A stretch of DNA of 64,000 nt from positions 62,001 through 126,000 of the forward strand of contig NW_020312764.1 in assembly GCF_002999335.1 (NCBI RefSeq), written 5' to 3'. The notes below the pieces were generated by a model. It did not search any database and was not told where the DNA came from. It was given only the letters and a program-made list of their open reading frames with translations. The translations under genes and the position numbers were made by a program. This document shows, piece after piece, positions 11,701 through 22,675 of this stretch. This DNA is from Cyclospora cayetanensis (lineage: Eukaryota > Apicomplexa > Conoidasida > Eucoccidiorida > Eimeriidae). The number at the start of each line of letters is the position of its first letter. Positions within the stretch are counted from its first letter, which is position 1.

Positions 11701-12800
11701 CAGATCCACTTCACGTACAGCGTCAACCAACGCTAGCAAAATTTTGACTACCAATCTGAACTTGCATCACCTTGGAGGTGACTTTTACTACGGCTATATC
11801 CTCTGTCGCTCTCGACAATGCGGCGCAGCCTGCGTGAAGGACTTTCCTTCCTCCTAACGCGCCTTCTTTGCGTGCCAAGCAGCCTACGTCCTCTGGGTCC
11901 AGTCCCGGTTTTGAAGTTCTTTTGCTTTTGGGCTTCCAGTTCCGGATGATATTATCCATCACCCTACAATTGAAGCAGACATGTTGTTAGGGGGCTGCCT
12001 AGGGATCTGGGGCTTCTTCAGAGAGCATATACCCTCATGATTTCTTTGCTCTTTCACCCTTGATTGCATGCTTGGACTGGCTGACACAGCCCCGACTGAC
12101 AAATGTTCTAAACTTCAATTTGGTTTTTACTTCCAGACAAAGACCCAGGAGTTGCGCTCCTATGCTCCTCAAAACCCAGGTAGTGCAATTGTGGAAGCCC
12201 TACGGGTCGGCTGTTCAATAAGTTGCTGCCCATCCTGCTACCACCTGACTTGACAATTCGGGCAGATACGACATGAACCGCCGAAAACGCAGCTGTTCAT
12301 GTACGCTGTGGCATTTGCTAATCAATGCTTATTATTTTTGACACACAGATTTATTGGCAGATTTATTAGCTCGCGCATTCTCAATTCTCCAAAAGCCTCC
12401 TGTTCAGCTGAGCTGGGCGAAAACCGATGAGTCAGGACATGCGTGAAGGCCCGAATTGTTGTAATTCGTTCAAGCATGGGACTAACACTTCATGGAGAGA
12501 GCCACCATTGAAGTGCTTCACCCCCTCCACCTCCTGGATAAATATGCTGCTTGGAGCACTCGTTTATCTTTATCTGAGGATTAAAGAGTGAGGCATCTTC
12601 AGCCATCTGATGAAGTCTTTGGGTACTTGCCAACCCTTAAGGTCGTCATACTTTTCTGGTCCACATAACCCTATGGACGCACTCGAAAATTTTGCTGGCA
12701 GACAAATCACTCCTGTCTACCAGCTGTGGGCTGCTGCGCTCACCTCAGCTTGCAATCCTGCCTCTACAAGCCTTCGCTGTGCCACTGTCCACTTCCACTG
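11700..12800 (-). mobile_element. Decayed Ty3/gypsy-type retrotransposon gag region
   Basis: On the minus strand, 12605-12330 translates to EDASLFNPQIKINECS, then EALQWWLSP, a TGA stop, then RITTIRAFTHVLTHRFSP and SAEQEAFGELRMREL. Retrotransposon Gag domains have this order: a WW motif after a short helix, then T-x-x-x-F-x-x-x-L-x-x-R-F-x-P and an E-x-A-x-x-x-L-x-x-L helix. About 400 bases downstream, at 11979-11938, lies CFNCRVMDNIIRNW, which matches a CCHC zinc knuckle with its Gly-His changed to Asp-Asn and its last Cys to Trp. Stops and frame shifts show it is dead. LTRs, protease and integrase were not located. It is probably an old element in a gene-poor segment. Confidence 0.5.
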
Positions 12801-13919
12801 ACAGAGAAGTTTTAATCCCTCAGACTGTTGCCAAAAAACCGAAATAGTGACGTAACAACTAATAGGATTGCAGCTGGACAGCTATTGTTGTGGAAAAGGC
12901 TAACAGCTCACCATACCCATGGCGGATATATGAGTATAAGAGCTGCATCGACTCCAAACTCGGTAGGTACATTTAAGACAGTTACTGACTGTTTCTCAAT
13001 AAAGCTCCCTCATTCCCATGCCTGCACCCCTTACAGTTCTTGCATGAGAGGAAAAGGACTACTAGGCTGGGAGCAGCTGCACCCTCTCAGCACTTTGAAA
13101 ATTTACAGCTAGCTGTCCAGAGCAGCAAGCGCTTGTGCACGATTGCGGCTTCCAGTGTGTAGCTTCCATTCCCTATAAGCAGACAAATCGATTCAACAAC
13201 ACTCTTTGTTAATAGCTGTTGAATATAACCAACGTAGTAGAAAGTGTCTTAGTGTAGCTTAGCCCCCTACAAGCGGGATATCAATTGAAGTTCTGCCGGT
13301 ATCCTACCACGGGTCGGTTGCTGATCATCGATTTGCTAGTACAACGCCTCTGCTGTCTCAGGGTCTGACGTCTCACAGTTGTATGCATGTAAATGGAGCA
13401 GTAGCTGCGGTGATTTTTCGTGCAAAAAGATATGCGTACATGAACTTTGTCCAGCCTGTAAGGGCTGCTTGTCAACAAACCATTTTGCCAGCGGCTATTC
13501 TTGTTGCAGCCAGCCATATGATGACCTCTCTAGTCAGCCTTCTGTGGGCCTCTGATTGCCAGAGACAGGCTGGGTGCCTCATTCTGTCTACCCTTGGAAA
13601 CACAAAAGACACCTATGAGTTCACGCTACGATGAAGTAGGCCCTTTAGTCCCACAGAAGGTAAGTGGCAGCGAGGCGTTGGGCCTGAGGAAGGGCTCCCT
13701 GGGCAGCCCAAAGGCTGTAGAGGTTGAATGCTGCGCACTGCATTCAAACAGGCAAAAAGCCTCAAGAAAGGCTAATTACAGGTATATGAGAGACGAGGCG
13801 GCAAGAGAAAGAATACCACGCATGATTATTGGTATACGGAGAACAGACGCGGAAAAGCAGAACAATCCCTCATGCGCTGTGCCTCTTTCAGTCTGGCAGT
13901 CTACTGTTGTGCAATTCTC
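12801..13919. other. Intergenic stretch 3' of the TFIIIC gene
   Basis: No recognised gene. It follows the likely last exon of the minus-strand TFIIIC subunit. Open frames are short and without family motifs. Confidence 0.45.
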
Positions 13920-16900
13920 TCAGTCCCTGCTAAAGTTCTGTGCCCTCTCTCCTCCCCTTCCCAGGCAAGCCTCCTTCAAAGCCCCATGTAAATGCATGAA
14001 TATCTCGATTGCTAGAGCCAAAATGGTCCTCCCAGCACCCCAGAAACACCCTTTCACGAATGCAACTCCACGTATTCTATTACCACGCGTTTAACGACAA
14101 TATTGTGATGGCGGCTTTAACCCCCCACAAACTCTTCCTACACCTAAGCCGGCACCTAGGACAGAGCCACATATCGGAAGCTCCAGTCTCCTTACCATCC
14201 GCAATTTAGTCCATTCTTCTCTCAGAGTTGGATCCTGGGCTGTACTCTCCCCCTGCCAGCTCGGTGGTGGAGCATCGGTATCCGGGGTCGATTGGGGGCC
14301 TCCACAGGACTCAGGGGGCCCTCCTAGAATCGAGAGGCAACGGAGATACAACGGCACGCAGAGACGGGAGAGCCGTAGATGATGATATGCCCTGAGAGAA
14401 GCAAGAACAACGGAAGGATCAAGTCAGCGAGCACTGAAGCGTTTACAATCAGGGGGCACACAAAAGGCAGACAACTGACAAGGAGCCTGAGATTTCCTTT
14501 TTTCCACAGAAGCTAAGGTGTTCAGTCTGAGGTTTGCGTGCCTTGCCAGGTTGTACACTGTCTCCGCCAGAAATAGCCTCCTCTCCAAAACCCCCAACTG
14601 CGCTTGCTGCCGCAGTTCCATGTAGTGGCAGAGGACAGAGAAGCCCTTCAGCACCTCCGGATGCCTATCCTAAACCACGAGCACGGACCTCAGAAGCACC
14701 CGTCTAAAAGATGCGTCAACCAGCAAACACTCACGCTCTAAACGTCGGCGCAAGAAAAGCCCATAAATACCGACCTGGAGAGCATGTGTCGTCGCATGCG
14801 CTAAGAAGGCGGCAGCGAGGCAGAGGGCAGCGAGTGCGTCTTTCGGACACCTGTAGAGAGCCCTGGTGTATTCGGCAGCAGCAAATCGCCACCGACACGA
14901 CGAAATGCAAAAGTGACCAGCCATAAGGCACAGTGCGTAATCGCTAGGACGGCCCAGTAACTGCCGGATTACCCAGGACCTGCAGACGGTGTCACAGGGT
15001 GACACTTTGGAGTAACTTGAATGCATGGCCGCACGGAGACGCAGGATTTGTGCAAATACGCGTACTGGCTTCCTCACCAAAGGCACTGGGGAGCAGTATG
15101 AATGGGGAGATGAAGATTTGGAGGCAAGACAAACGGAAAGTGAAAGATAGAGAAAAGCAAGAAGGCGGCATCCACAGGGGCTAAGATGGAGGCTACGGAG
15201 GCCAAGAGGCAGCCCTTAACCAAAGGAGACAAACAAGGGGACAGTTTTTACATCAAACTGGTCCGTTTCGAGAGGCCCTGTGTGCAGCAGAAGAACAAGG
15301 CGAGGGCTGCTCATTGCCATCGTGTGCGACTCCCTTACCGGTTCTCCAGCAGGAGCTCCTTCTCGCGCGAGTTGGTTGTGCCGTGGGAGGGCGACTCCGC
15401 CCGTAAGAAAAGCAAACGTCCAAATGCGCCTAGAAGGCCCCAGGGGGGGGGGCCCCTTCGCAGTCGGCGCTGTAGCAAGCGTCTTAGAGAGCCCAATGCC
15501 AGTCGGTGCATGCCACCCTCCAGACTTAGCTCTGAGACAGCCATCCGCGCACTTTGCCAACGATACCCCTTTTGACGACGCTCCATACTTCGCAACCCAC
15601 GGTGCACTGTCGACCCGGCAGTAACAGCAGTAGGCAGAGCCCCCCGTAGGGATCATAAAAAGGCAAGCTGCATGCGCCGCAAGGAAGCGCTTTGCTGTAT
15701 ACACCTAGGGGGCATGCGCCTCTAGAGGAGGGGTCCTGAGGAATACCCTATTGGCAAGCTGTAACTCGCAGTAACTCGCATCTCTGCGGGTTGGCACGGA
15801 CTATATAACAGGCGGGCTCTAGTACACGGTGCACTGCAGCGCCTATCCTATAGAAATATCCACAGCCAAAGCGCCGTACTGAGAGCCAGAAGCTGCATGC
15901 TCTCCTTCAAAGCCTTCTTCGCAGCAGGGGAACCCGTGTGCCGCTTTTGCTTCCAGTCGCCTTGGACGTCTTCTAGGACAGCCACGGCCTCAGAAAATCG
16001 CCCCACCGACCCCAACAACTCAGCCCCCATGCGCAAGAATTCGCAATACGCTTCCAGTCCTACGCCAATCCAAACGCATCATCAGGAGCTGCGGGAGAGG
16101 ACTGATGGACTCCACGGCTGCAGGCTACTGGTGGGTGCAGCAGCGACATCGGTGGACGTAGTAGAGCCTACACAGGCGGCGAGGGTGCAGCTACGAAAAG
16201 CGAAGACAGGCACTGTCACGCGCAAGGCGGGGAAGGAGGAGCCACAGAGCTACGGGCCTAAGGAGCAAGAACCACGGCAACGCGCTGTTAAGGAGGAGCA
16301 ACAGGAAGGCACATGCTACAGAGGAGACGTCTGTGGAGACGGCTGCGTGATCGAGGCTCCTCACGCTCCCTAAGAAACCTCTCCCCTTTTGCAAAGCCGC
16401 TTGAGCACAAGCAGTGCAAGGGCATAAGGGCAGTCCGAAGGGGGCAGAGGCCTTGGAATGCCGAGACACCCAACAATGCAAGAGCACCGCGAAAAACGCG
16501 CATTGAGGCAAGCACACGCGCAGATACAGAGAGACATATACAGCTCACAGAAGAGCACAGCAGACACAAGCGACAGCAAGACAAACACGCGCCGGCAAGG
16601 CCAGGAGCAGCAGCAAAAACCCTGCCTGCGAAATCTTCAATCCCTTTCAGGCCTAGATCCTTTTTAACCCCTTGATGCTGAATTCGGCGAGACCGCTTAT
16701 TCCGCTTCGTTGCCGTTCCCTTCGCCATAACCAAAAGCCCCCGGGGAACCCTTTCTGCAGGATCCGAAGCTTCTTTTCCGCCATCCGCCAAAGCTCCCCC
16801 AGAACCCGCAAGGTCCACTCCTTGAGCCACCTCCACGCGCCTCTGCTGTGCCTCCCGCATGACACGGCGAGTGTCGAGTTCGCACTCTGTGACGAGAGAC

Positions 16901-18138
16901 AAAAATCGAGCCGCCAGAGTTGCGTCTTCTTCAGGTAGGCGGCTCTGTGTTGCTGCAGGGGCGGCTGACGGGCTTCTTCGTCTTAGGGCCTCTCTCTGGG
17001 AAAGGCTGCTGAGAATTTGGCGGTACTGTCGCTCCCGATCTTCAGTCGGTAGGGGGCTGAGGAGAGAGCAAACGCACACCTGTGGAAGGGTGCGAAGAAA
17101 GTCAAAAGACGCACAGCCAGCACAGGAAAGCGGGCAGCAGAGCGGAAGGCATCCACACGAAAGAAACAGAAAGACGCCTGCCTGCCTGCAGAAAGCAGCC
17201 GGAAGCTGCTTCATCAACGGTGCACTCCATAAGGCGAAAAACACGCGCAGAGACGGATCTTGTAGCTATGTATCGGGGAGAGCGACCACTCCCAGCACCC
17301 TGGGAGTATCTAGTGCAACGCTGCAGCAACAGAAGGGGAAACAAAGGACCTTGGCAGCGCATCCTGTTCCCAGAGGCTTCTGAAGGAGATCGAAAGGAGG
17401 ACGCAATCTGCGCCAAGTTGATTGCCTTGCTCCCGAAGAAGGCTGGAGAGAAGCAGACGGGCTTCCGCATCGCGAATGCCTGCAAGCCCTGAGTAGGAGG
17501 CCTCTGTTGCGGATAAGCAGCTGCAAACAAAGGAGCCACTGGAGATCGCATTACAGGCCGATAAAGCAAGAAGCAGCAGCAACTGCCTCTGCGAAAGGCG
17601 CACCTGGAAACCAGCAGAAGCCCATTCATCAAAGGGCCCAGAAAGGCAGACACACGTAGATGCGAAGAGCGCTGAGGTGAGACGCATACCTCTGGAGCAC
17701 GCCAATCGCCTCTTCCGGACTCCCCAACGCCACGCAACACTTCGCCAGCTTCACAGACAGCTGAAAACGCCCACAGCGCACAGCAGGCGACGTACAGCTG
17801 CGTATCCCTGTGTATTTCTGCCTAAAGCCGCCAGCCGCGCGTCTACGACAGAGGGAGGAGGGGACGGGAGGGACAGGTGCCCCAAGAGAGCTGCCAGGAT
17901 GACGTTCTCTCGTTCCTCCAGTGCCGCGCAGGTGTGCGTAGGAGCAACGCAGCAGGAGTCAACAGATGCGACGAGGAAGGAGCCACACACACCCCGGAAT
18001 CCGTTTGTGCCTGCGGCAGGGATAGCACTCGCTGCAGCAGCCTTCGGGCTTCCGCCTGCCTGCCTGCTACAATGAAGGCATCCGCAAGCAGCAAGTAGGT
18101 GTCCAAATACGACGGATCGATCTCCTCCACAAACGCAG

Positions 18139-18189
<51 letters not shown>

Positions 18190-19920
18190 CTTCGGGGAGA
18201 ACAGGCCTCCTCCTCAGCGCTGCTGCATTCAGCCGGGCCTCCACCTCTGCTGAGCAGTCCAGCTGCAGCAACAAAAACACGCGAAACGAATAGCATAGGA
18301 AAAGGCATGAGCCGGAGTGCAGCCACTGAGGCAGATAGACGGCCGAAAGGAATGGCAAAAGCTGGACGGTGCTGCATGCATTGTAGAACGCAGCGCGCAG
18401 TATGCGTCACTGCCCTAGAAAGCCCTTTTGAGCGTCTTTGCAGAAGTTTTATCGCATCCCTTCTTGAGCGGTCGGGAGACTGTCTCCGTAGGTGATTCAT
18501 GTTTCCCCAAAACACACCTTGCCCGTGATGACGCCGGCAGCAGCCAGTTTCACGGCTAAATCCAGAGGGGCAGAGGTGAGAGGAGCGGCCCCTAGGAAGG
18601 ACTGAATAAGAAGAAGGCAGTGGCTGTGCCTCCCTTCCTCTGCATCTATTTCGCACAGCATATTCAAGCAGTCTTGTTGCTCTTTTTCCATGAGAGGCAG
18701 AAGCGAATGCTCCGGGCTAACGTTGCTGCTCGTTGGCGTTGCTGCTGTCGCTGTAGCCGACTGCGACGGAGCATCTGCTTCAGACAGGACGGCCTTGGAG
18801 CACTTGGCTGCTGCTGAGTCGAGCTCATGCTGATCATGCTCTTCCTGTCGCTGCGGCTGATGCTGCTGGTGTAAAAGATCCCTTTGAAGCTCCAGCATGA
18901 GCTGTTGGGTGGCCTCGTGAGGGAGTAGCTTATAGAGGGCACCTTCCAAGACCTCTCTAGCCTCCTGGAGCCTCCCCGATTTATGAAGGCAAAACGCTAA
19001 GAGCGAGGAGAGAGGCGCCAAACCCCAGTTTCGTGAATGCAGAGGCTGCAGCACTGCGCAGGCACGCTCGTGAGCCCCCTGCAAAGGCATGCAGCACGGA
19101 CAAGTACCGGATGGCAAGCGCCGATAGAAACCAAGGAGAGCCGAGCCGAACACCCCCACAAATAGAAACGCTAGGGGAAGAGGGGGAGGAAAGCCCTGTG
19201 AGAGAAAAGCATTCGGCTTGCCATTTGTTTGTACACTTGAGCCAACTGAAAGGTCACGTTCTCTTCCAGCTGCCGCATGTCGTGATCCTCTTCGCCGTCT
19301 TTGCTTCTTTCTGTCGCCTCCTCGCTTGCGTCTCTGCCATCACCATTCGCTTCCTCTGCCACCGCTCTGGAAGAGCTCTTCTTTTCGCTTGTCGCCGTCT
19401 CTTTAGCCCTGCCGCTGCAGCCTTTCGCCTCGACGTCTCTTTGCACGGCCTCCTTCCCCGAGTCGCTCTCCCTGATGTTGCGGAGGCACCTCCTAAAACA
19501 GTATGCAGCCTGCTGCAAGTCTTCGAGCTCGACAGCCAGCAATCCACTCCGCTGCCACAGCAAGGCATCTCCCCCCACCTGCGCGAACAGCTGAAGCTCC
19601 TAAACCCCAACCTTGACCTCCAAGCTACCACTCACAAGGCAGCACGACATCCAGCACACGTCAGGCCTCTCCAAAGCGGCCGTCGCAAGGCACTCGCCAA
19701 CACTACAAAAAAATTGTGTGTGCACTCACAAGATGCGCTGCTAAGAGATAGCAGTCAAGAGCCCGCCGCTTGTCACCATACGCCTCCTCGAAAACCAACC
19801 CCTAAACGCAAAGCAAGGGACGCAGACTGAGAGCGACGAGATGAAGCAGCAAACACACAACACGAGGATATCAGGACCGGCCAGAAAAAACACCGCATAC
19901 ATGCATGCATGCATGTAGAG

Positions 19921-19973
<53 letters not shown>

Positions 19974-21415
19974 AAGAGAGAGAGAGAACATCTGATACGT
20001 TGCGCTCTGCATTTTCATAGCTAGAGCATCCAGGGGTATCGACCGCATTCCCCGTAGCTTTCTGTGCGCCGCGGCTCAGGTATATACAACGGACAAGGAG
20101 ATGGAAAGGATCATGAAGCCCTGGCGCCTTCCTGATGGTTTCTTTGAGTGCAGAGACTGCCGCCTCGTAATTGCCGCTCAGGTAATGATCTGTTGCCTGC
20201 CGCATCATCTCCCGAACCTACGGCTCGACAAAGCACAACCCTTGACAGCCACAGTCTGTCCTGAGTCGTACTACGGGCCGAAAGAAGCGTCAATAGCACA
20301 GCGACACCATCACTGGCAAGCGCGAAGCCCCCAGACACCACCACCTTCCCCACCCTCGACTGCACCTCCGGAGTTAGATTTGAGGGGCTTGCAGCGGATC
20401 GGCGCTTCCGACGTTTCCGATGGGGCTGGCTGCTGAAGGCTGCAGAAAGCAAGCTTGACACCCTGAAACACGTCCTGAGGCGTGCGCCAAGGTTTGGAGA
20501 AACACGGAAGGGAGTTCAGAGAGACTCGACAACCTCAGATCGAGGCCTCTAACGCGTGTCGACAAGACGTTGCAGCAGCACCAGCAGCAACAACAGCAAC
20601 AACCCTGGTGCCGCTCACGCGCTGCGCGTTTTCTTTTCCTCCTTCGGCTCCTGGGGGCCCTAGAGAGATCTCCTAGAGATCCGTCATTGCCCAAAAAAAG
20701 CATCTCCTCGAAGTCGTCATCGAAAGAGCTGGAGGCCTCACTGTCTATTCTGCATGCGCGTAAAAGGCACCAAGACCAGCAGGAGCGGGGTGAGCTTTGA
20801 AGGAGTTGCGTTTTCCTAGATTGTGAAACTACGCACACGATAGCGTGGGGGAGGAGAGTATCACCGGTCGCTTTCTGAGGTGGTGGCACTGTCTCCCTTG
20901 TTGTTGATAAAACCAACCCGGGGGCCCCCTATCTGGGGGCCTCCTAGAGGGTGCGGCAGCCCCCTTGAAGCAGCATCGGTGGAGGAGGAAGCAGCCGATA
21001 CACAGGCGCCCTCCCTCTGCCTGCGTCTTTCGAGTCGCTTAGCAGCGAGAATGGCTGGGGGCCCTCGGAGGGGCCCCCTAGCAGGGGCCCCCCTGGCCCC
21101 TCCCTGGAGGCCCCTGCTGCGCCCTTCCTCGCTGGCTGAGCTGTCGCTCCCCGCGGAAAGACCCCAGCTGCTCTCACTGCTGCTGCCGCTGCTGCTGCTG
21201 CCGCTGCTGCTGCTGTTGCTGTCGGAGTCGACATTGGAGGGGCGGCTTTTCGCCGTGGCTTTGAGGCGCTCGAGGGCCCTGCTGCGGCTGGCCCTTGGCC
21301 GCAGACCACCTCCCGCTATCCCAGGTGCAAAACCGTCCACTGCAGCAGTAGGAGTTTCCGCAGAGAGACCCTGAGGGGGGCCCCTAGGGGCCCCTGCTTT
21401 CGGACGCACCTGCAT
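13920..21415 (-). CDS. GTF3C3: Transcription factor IIIC TPR subunit (GTF3C3/Tfc4-like)
   Basis: Exons joined in phase are about 21415-20865, 20749-20619, 20439-20354, 20217-20095, 19801-19730, 19578-19222, 19078-18518 and 18262-17993, with more down to about 13.9 kb. An acidic/basic head (FDDDFEEMLFLGNDG, then RKRRKRR) leads to SNLTPEVQSRVREMMRQA and the first TPR (YLSGNYEAAVSALKETIRKAP). Later repeats include ALLWQRSGLLAVELEDLQQA, YLDTYLLLADAFIVAGRQ, VKLAKCCVALGSPEEAIGVL and, near the end, RPSDYALCLMAGHFCISS and LKGFSVLCHYMELR. All match the order in human GTF3C3, the TFIIIC subunit that binds box A side factors and recruits TFIIIB. The protein is unusually long because of low-complexity inserts. 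The start at the 21415 ATG and exons below 17.9 kb are approximate. Confidence 0.85.
18141..18187. repeat. (CTG)n run encoding poly-Ser in the TFIIIC gene
   Basis: Forty-seven bases of uninterrupted CTG repeat. On the minus strand they read AGC codons and give about 16 serines inside the exon 18262-17993, just before the conserved TPR segment beginning VEEIDPSYLDTYLLL. Confidence 0.9.
19915..19990. repeat. (GA)n microsatellite in a TFIIIC intron
   Basis: Nearly pure AG dinucleotide repeat with two CAG interruptions. It sits in the intron between TFIIIC exons 20217-20095 and 19801-19730 and is preceded by ATGCATGCATGC. Confidence 0.9.
20910..21400. repeat. Cluster of GGGGCCCC-type palindromes
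   Basis: This stretch holds many copies of a GGGCCC core flanked by further G or C, for example at 20918-20929, 21059-21090 and 21374-21397, on top of CTG runs at 21175-21220. It overlaps the first TFIIIC exon, where the motifs encode Gly-Pro and Ala-Pro. The same motif recurs near 24.2-25.3, 29.1, 47.5-48.1 and 53.3-53.5 kb. Confidence 0.7.
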
Positions 21416-22675
21416 GGCACGGGGCGGGTACGGCAGGGATGTAGTTCTGTTTCCGAACCCGCAGGATCTCTCTATGCGGGAAGAAAACGCCAGAGTAGTC
21501 TTTAGGGGTCGAAGAATCGCCAACGGCCGGATTCTTTGTGTAGGTGGTTCTTCGGGCAGAGCTTCCCGACGAAGGGGTCTTAGAGGGCCTGCTGAGCCGC
21601 GAATGACAGCAAACGCGGCCACCCAAAGACGACAGCCTGGTGGTAGATCTACATAAAACAAGCAAAATAGAAGACGGAAGGACAGAAGGACTGACGGGGA
21701 AAGCGTGTTCTTGCATCGGGCGCCAGCTGCTGCATTTGGGGGCCCCAGCAGGGGAGGGCCCCCCGCAGGGTCGCTCGTGCTTCGTAAAGAGGGAGCGACC
21801 AAGACCCTACACTCAGGGAACTCGTGAACCTGCACAAGAAAGAAATGACTGCTAAACTCTAGGAAGTAGAGTTATACGAATGTGCAGGTTGGAGTGCCTA
21901 TCTCTGCAGGTGCGAGGCACGACTGCATCCCATCCGTGGTTTGTGTGTAGCTCGACGAAACTTCTTTCTGACCTCGTTCACTTTACAATCCGTGTCCGTG
22001 CACAGTACTATGCCCATGATCATGCTATTTCCTAGGGGGCTTTAGGAAGAGGTGGCAAAATAACCCCTTAGGCCCCCCCTGCCTGTGTGCAGCTGTCCCC
22101 TGAGTTGGAGCCGTGGCTCGCCGGTACCCGATTCTTGACTCCCTACTCTACAACGTGAGCCTTAAGCTCCCAATCTCACCTTTTTAAAAATAAACTCGTG
22201 CTGATGAGCTTTAAATCCCCTTTGGTCTCGCTTTCCGCTGGCGTTTCTGGCATGCCGTCTCGACGCTGCCCCTCTGCAGTCTCTCCTGCAGAGCGGCGTC
22301 AAAATCCCCTCACCCCCTCTATTGCCTTCCCTGATTCTTCCCCATCGCTTTAATTTTGGTTTCAACACCTCAAGTATATCTAAAAGGGCCAAGGTTTCGA
22401 CCTCCTTTCACACGAGACGAAGCCCAACGGCGCCGAGATCGACACAGTCGATGCTCAAGACGGGAGGAGGCCCCTCGGTCGAAGGAGGCCCCCTCTGGCT
22501 CGGAAGACGAGGCTTACCGAAGCTGGCAGCAAAGACTGCAAGCGTCGTATCCTGCATCTATTACAGTCCTTAGGGCAGATTTGGGGTCCTCGACCGCGCG
22601 GAGCTGAAGAGACCCCTTCCGAGGTGTCACTACACACGACTCACTGCCTTTCCTAGTGATCCTACACCCCCGATC
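21416..22675. other. Divergent intergenic region
   Basis: It lies between the TFIIIC start (-) and the unknown gene at 22,676 (+). A minus-strand segment at about 21,450-21,530 reads SSTPKDYSGVFFPHREILRV and looks protein-like, so it may be an upstream TFIIIC exon or part of a longer N-terminus. No other feature is supported. Confidence 0.4.

Noticed and set aside
15216..15704. 162-codon frame on the minus strand (and the 114-codon plus frame opposite)
   Set aside because: These are shadows of the TFIIIC exons, whose reading frame is fixed by similarity to GTF3C3.
19741..20208. Minus-strand frame with a long Ser-Leu repeat
   Set aside because: The repeat is the translated (GA)n microsatellite within a TFIIIC intron; only the first part of the frame (20217-20095) is exonic.
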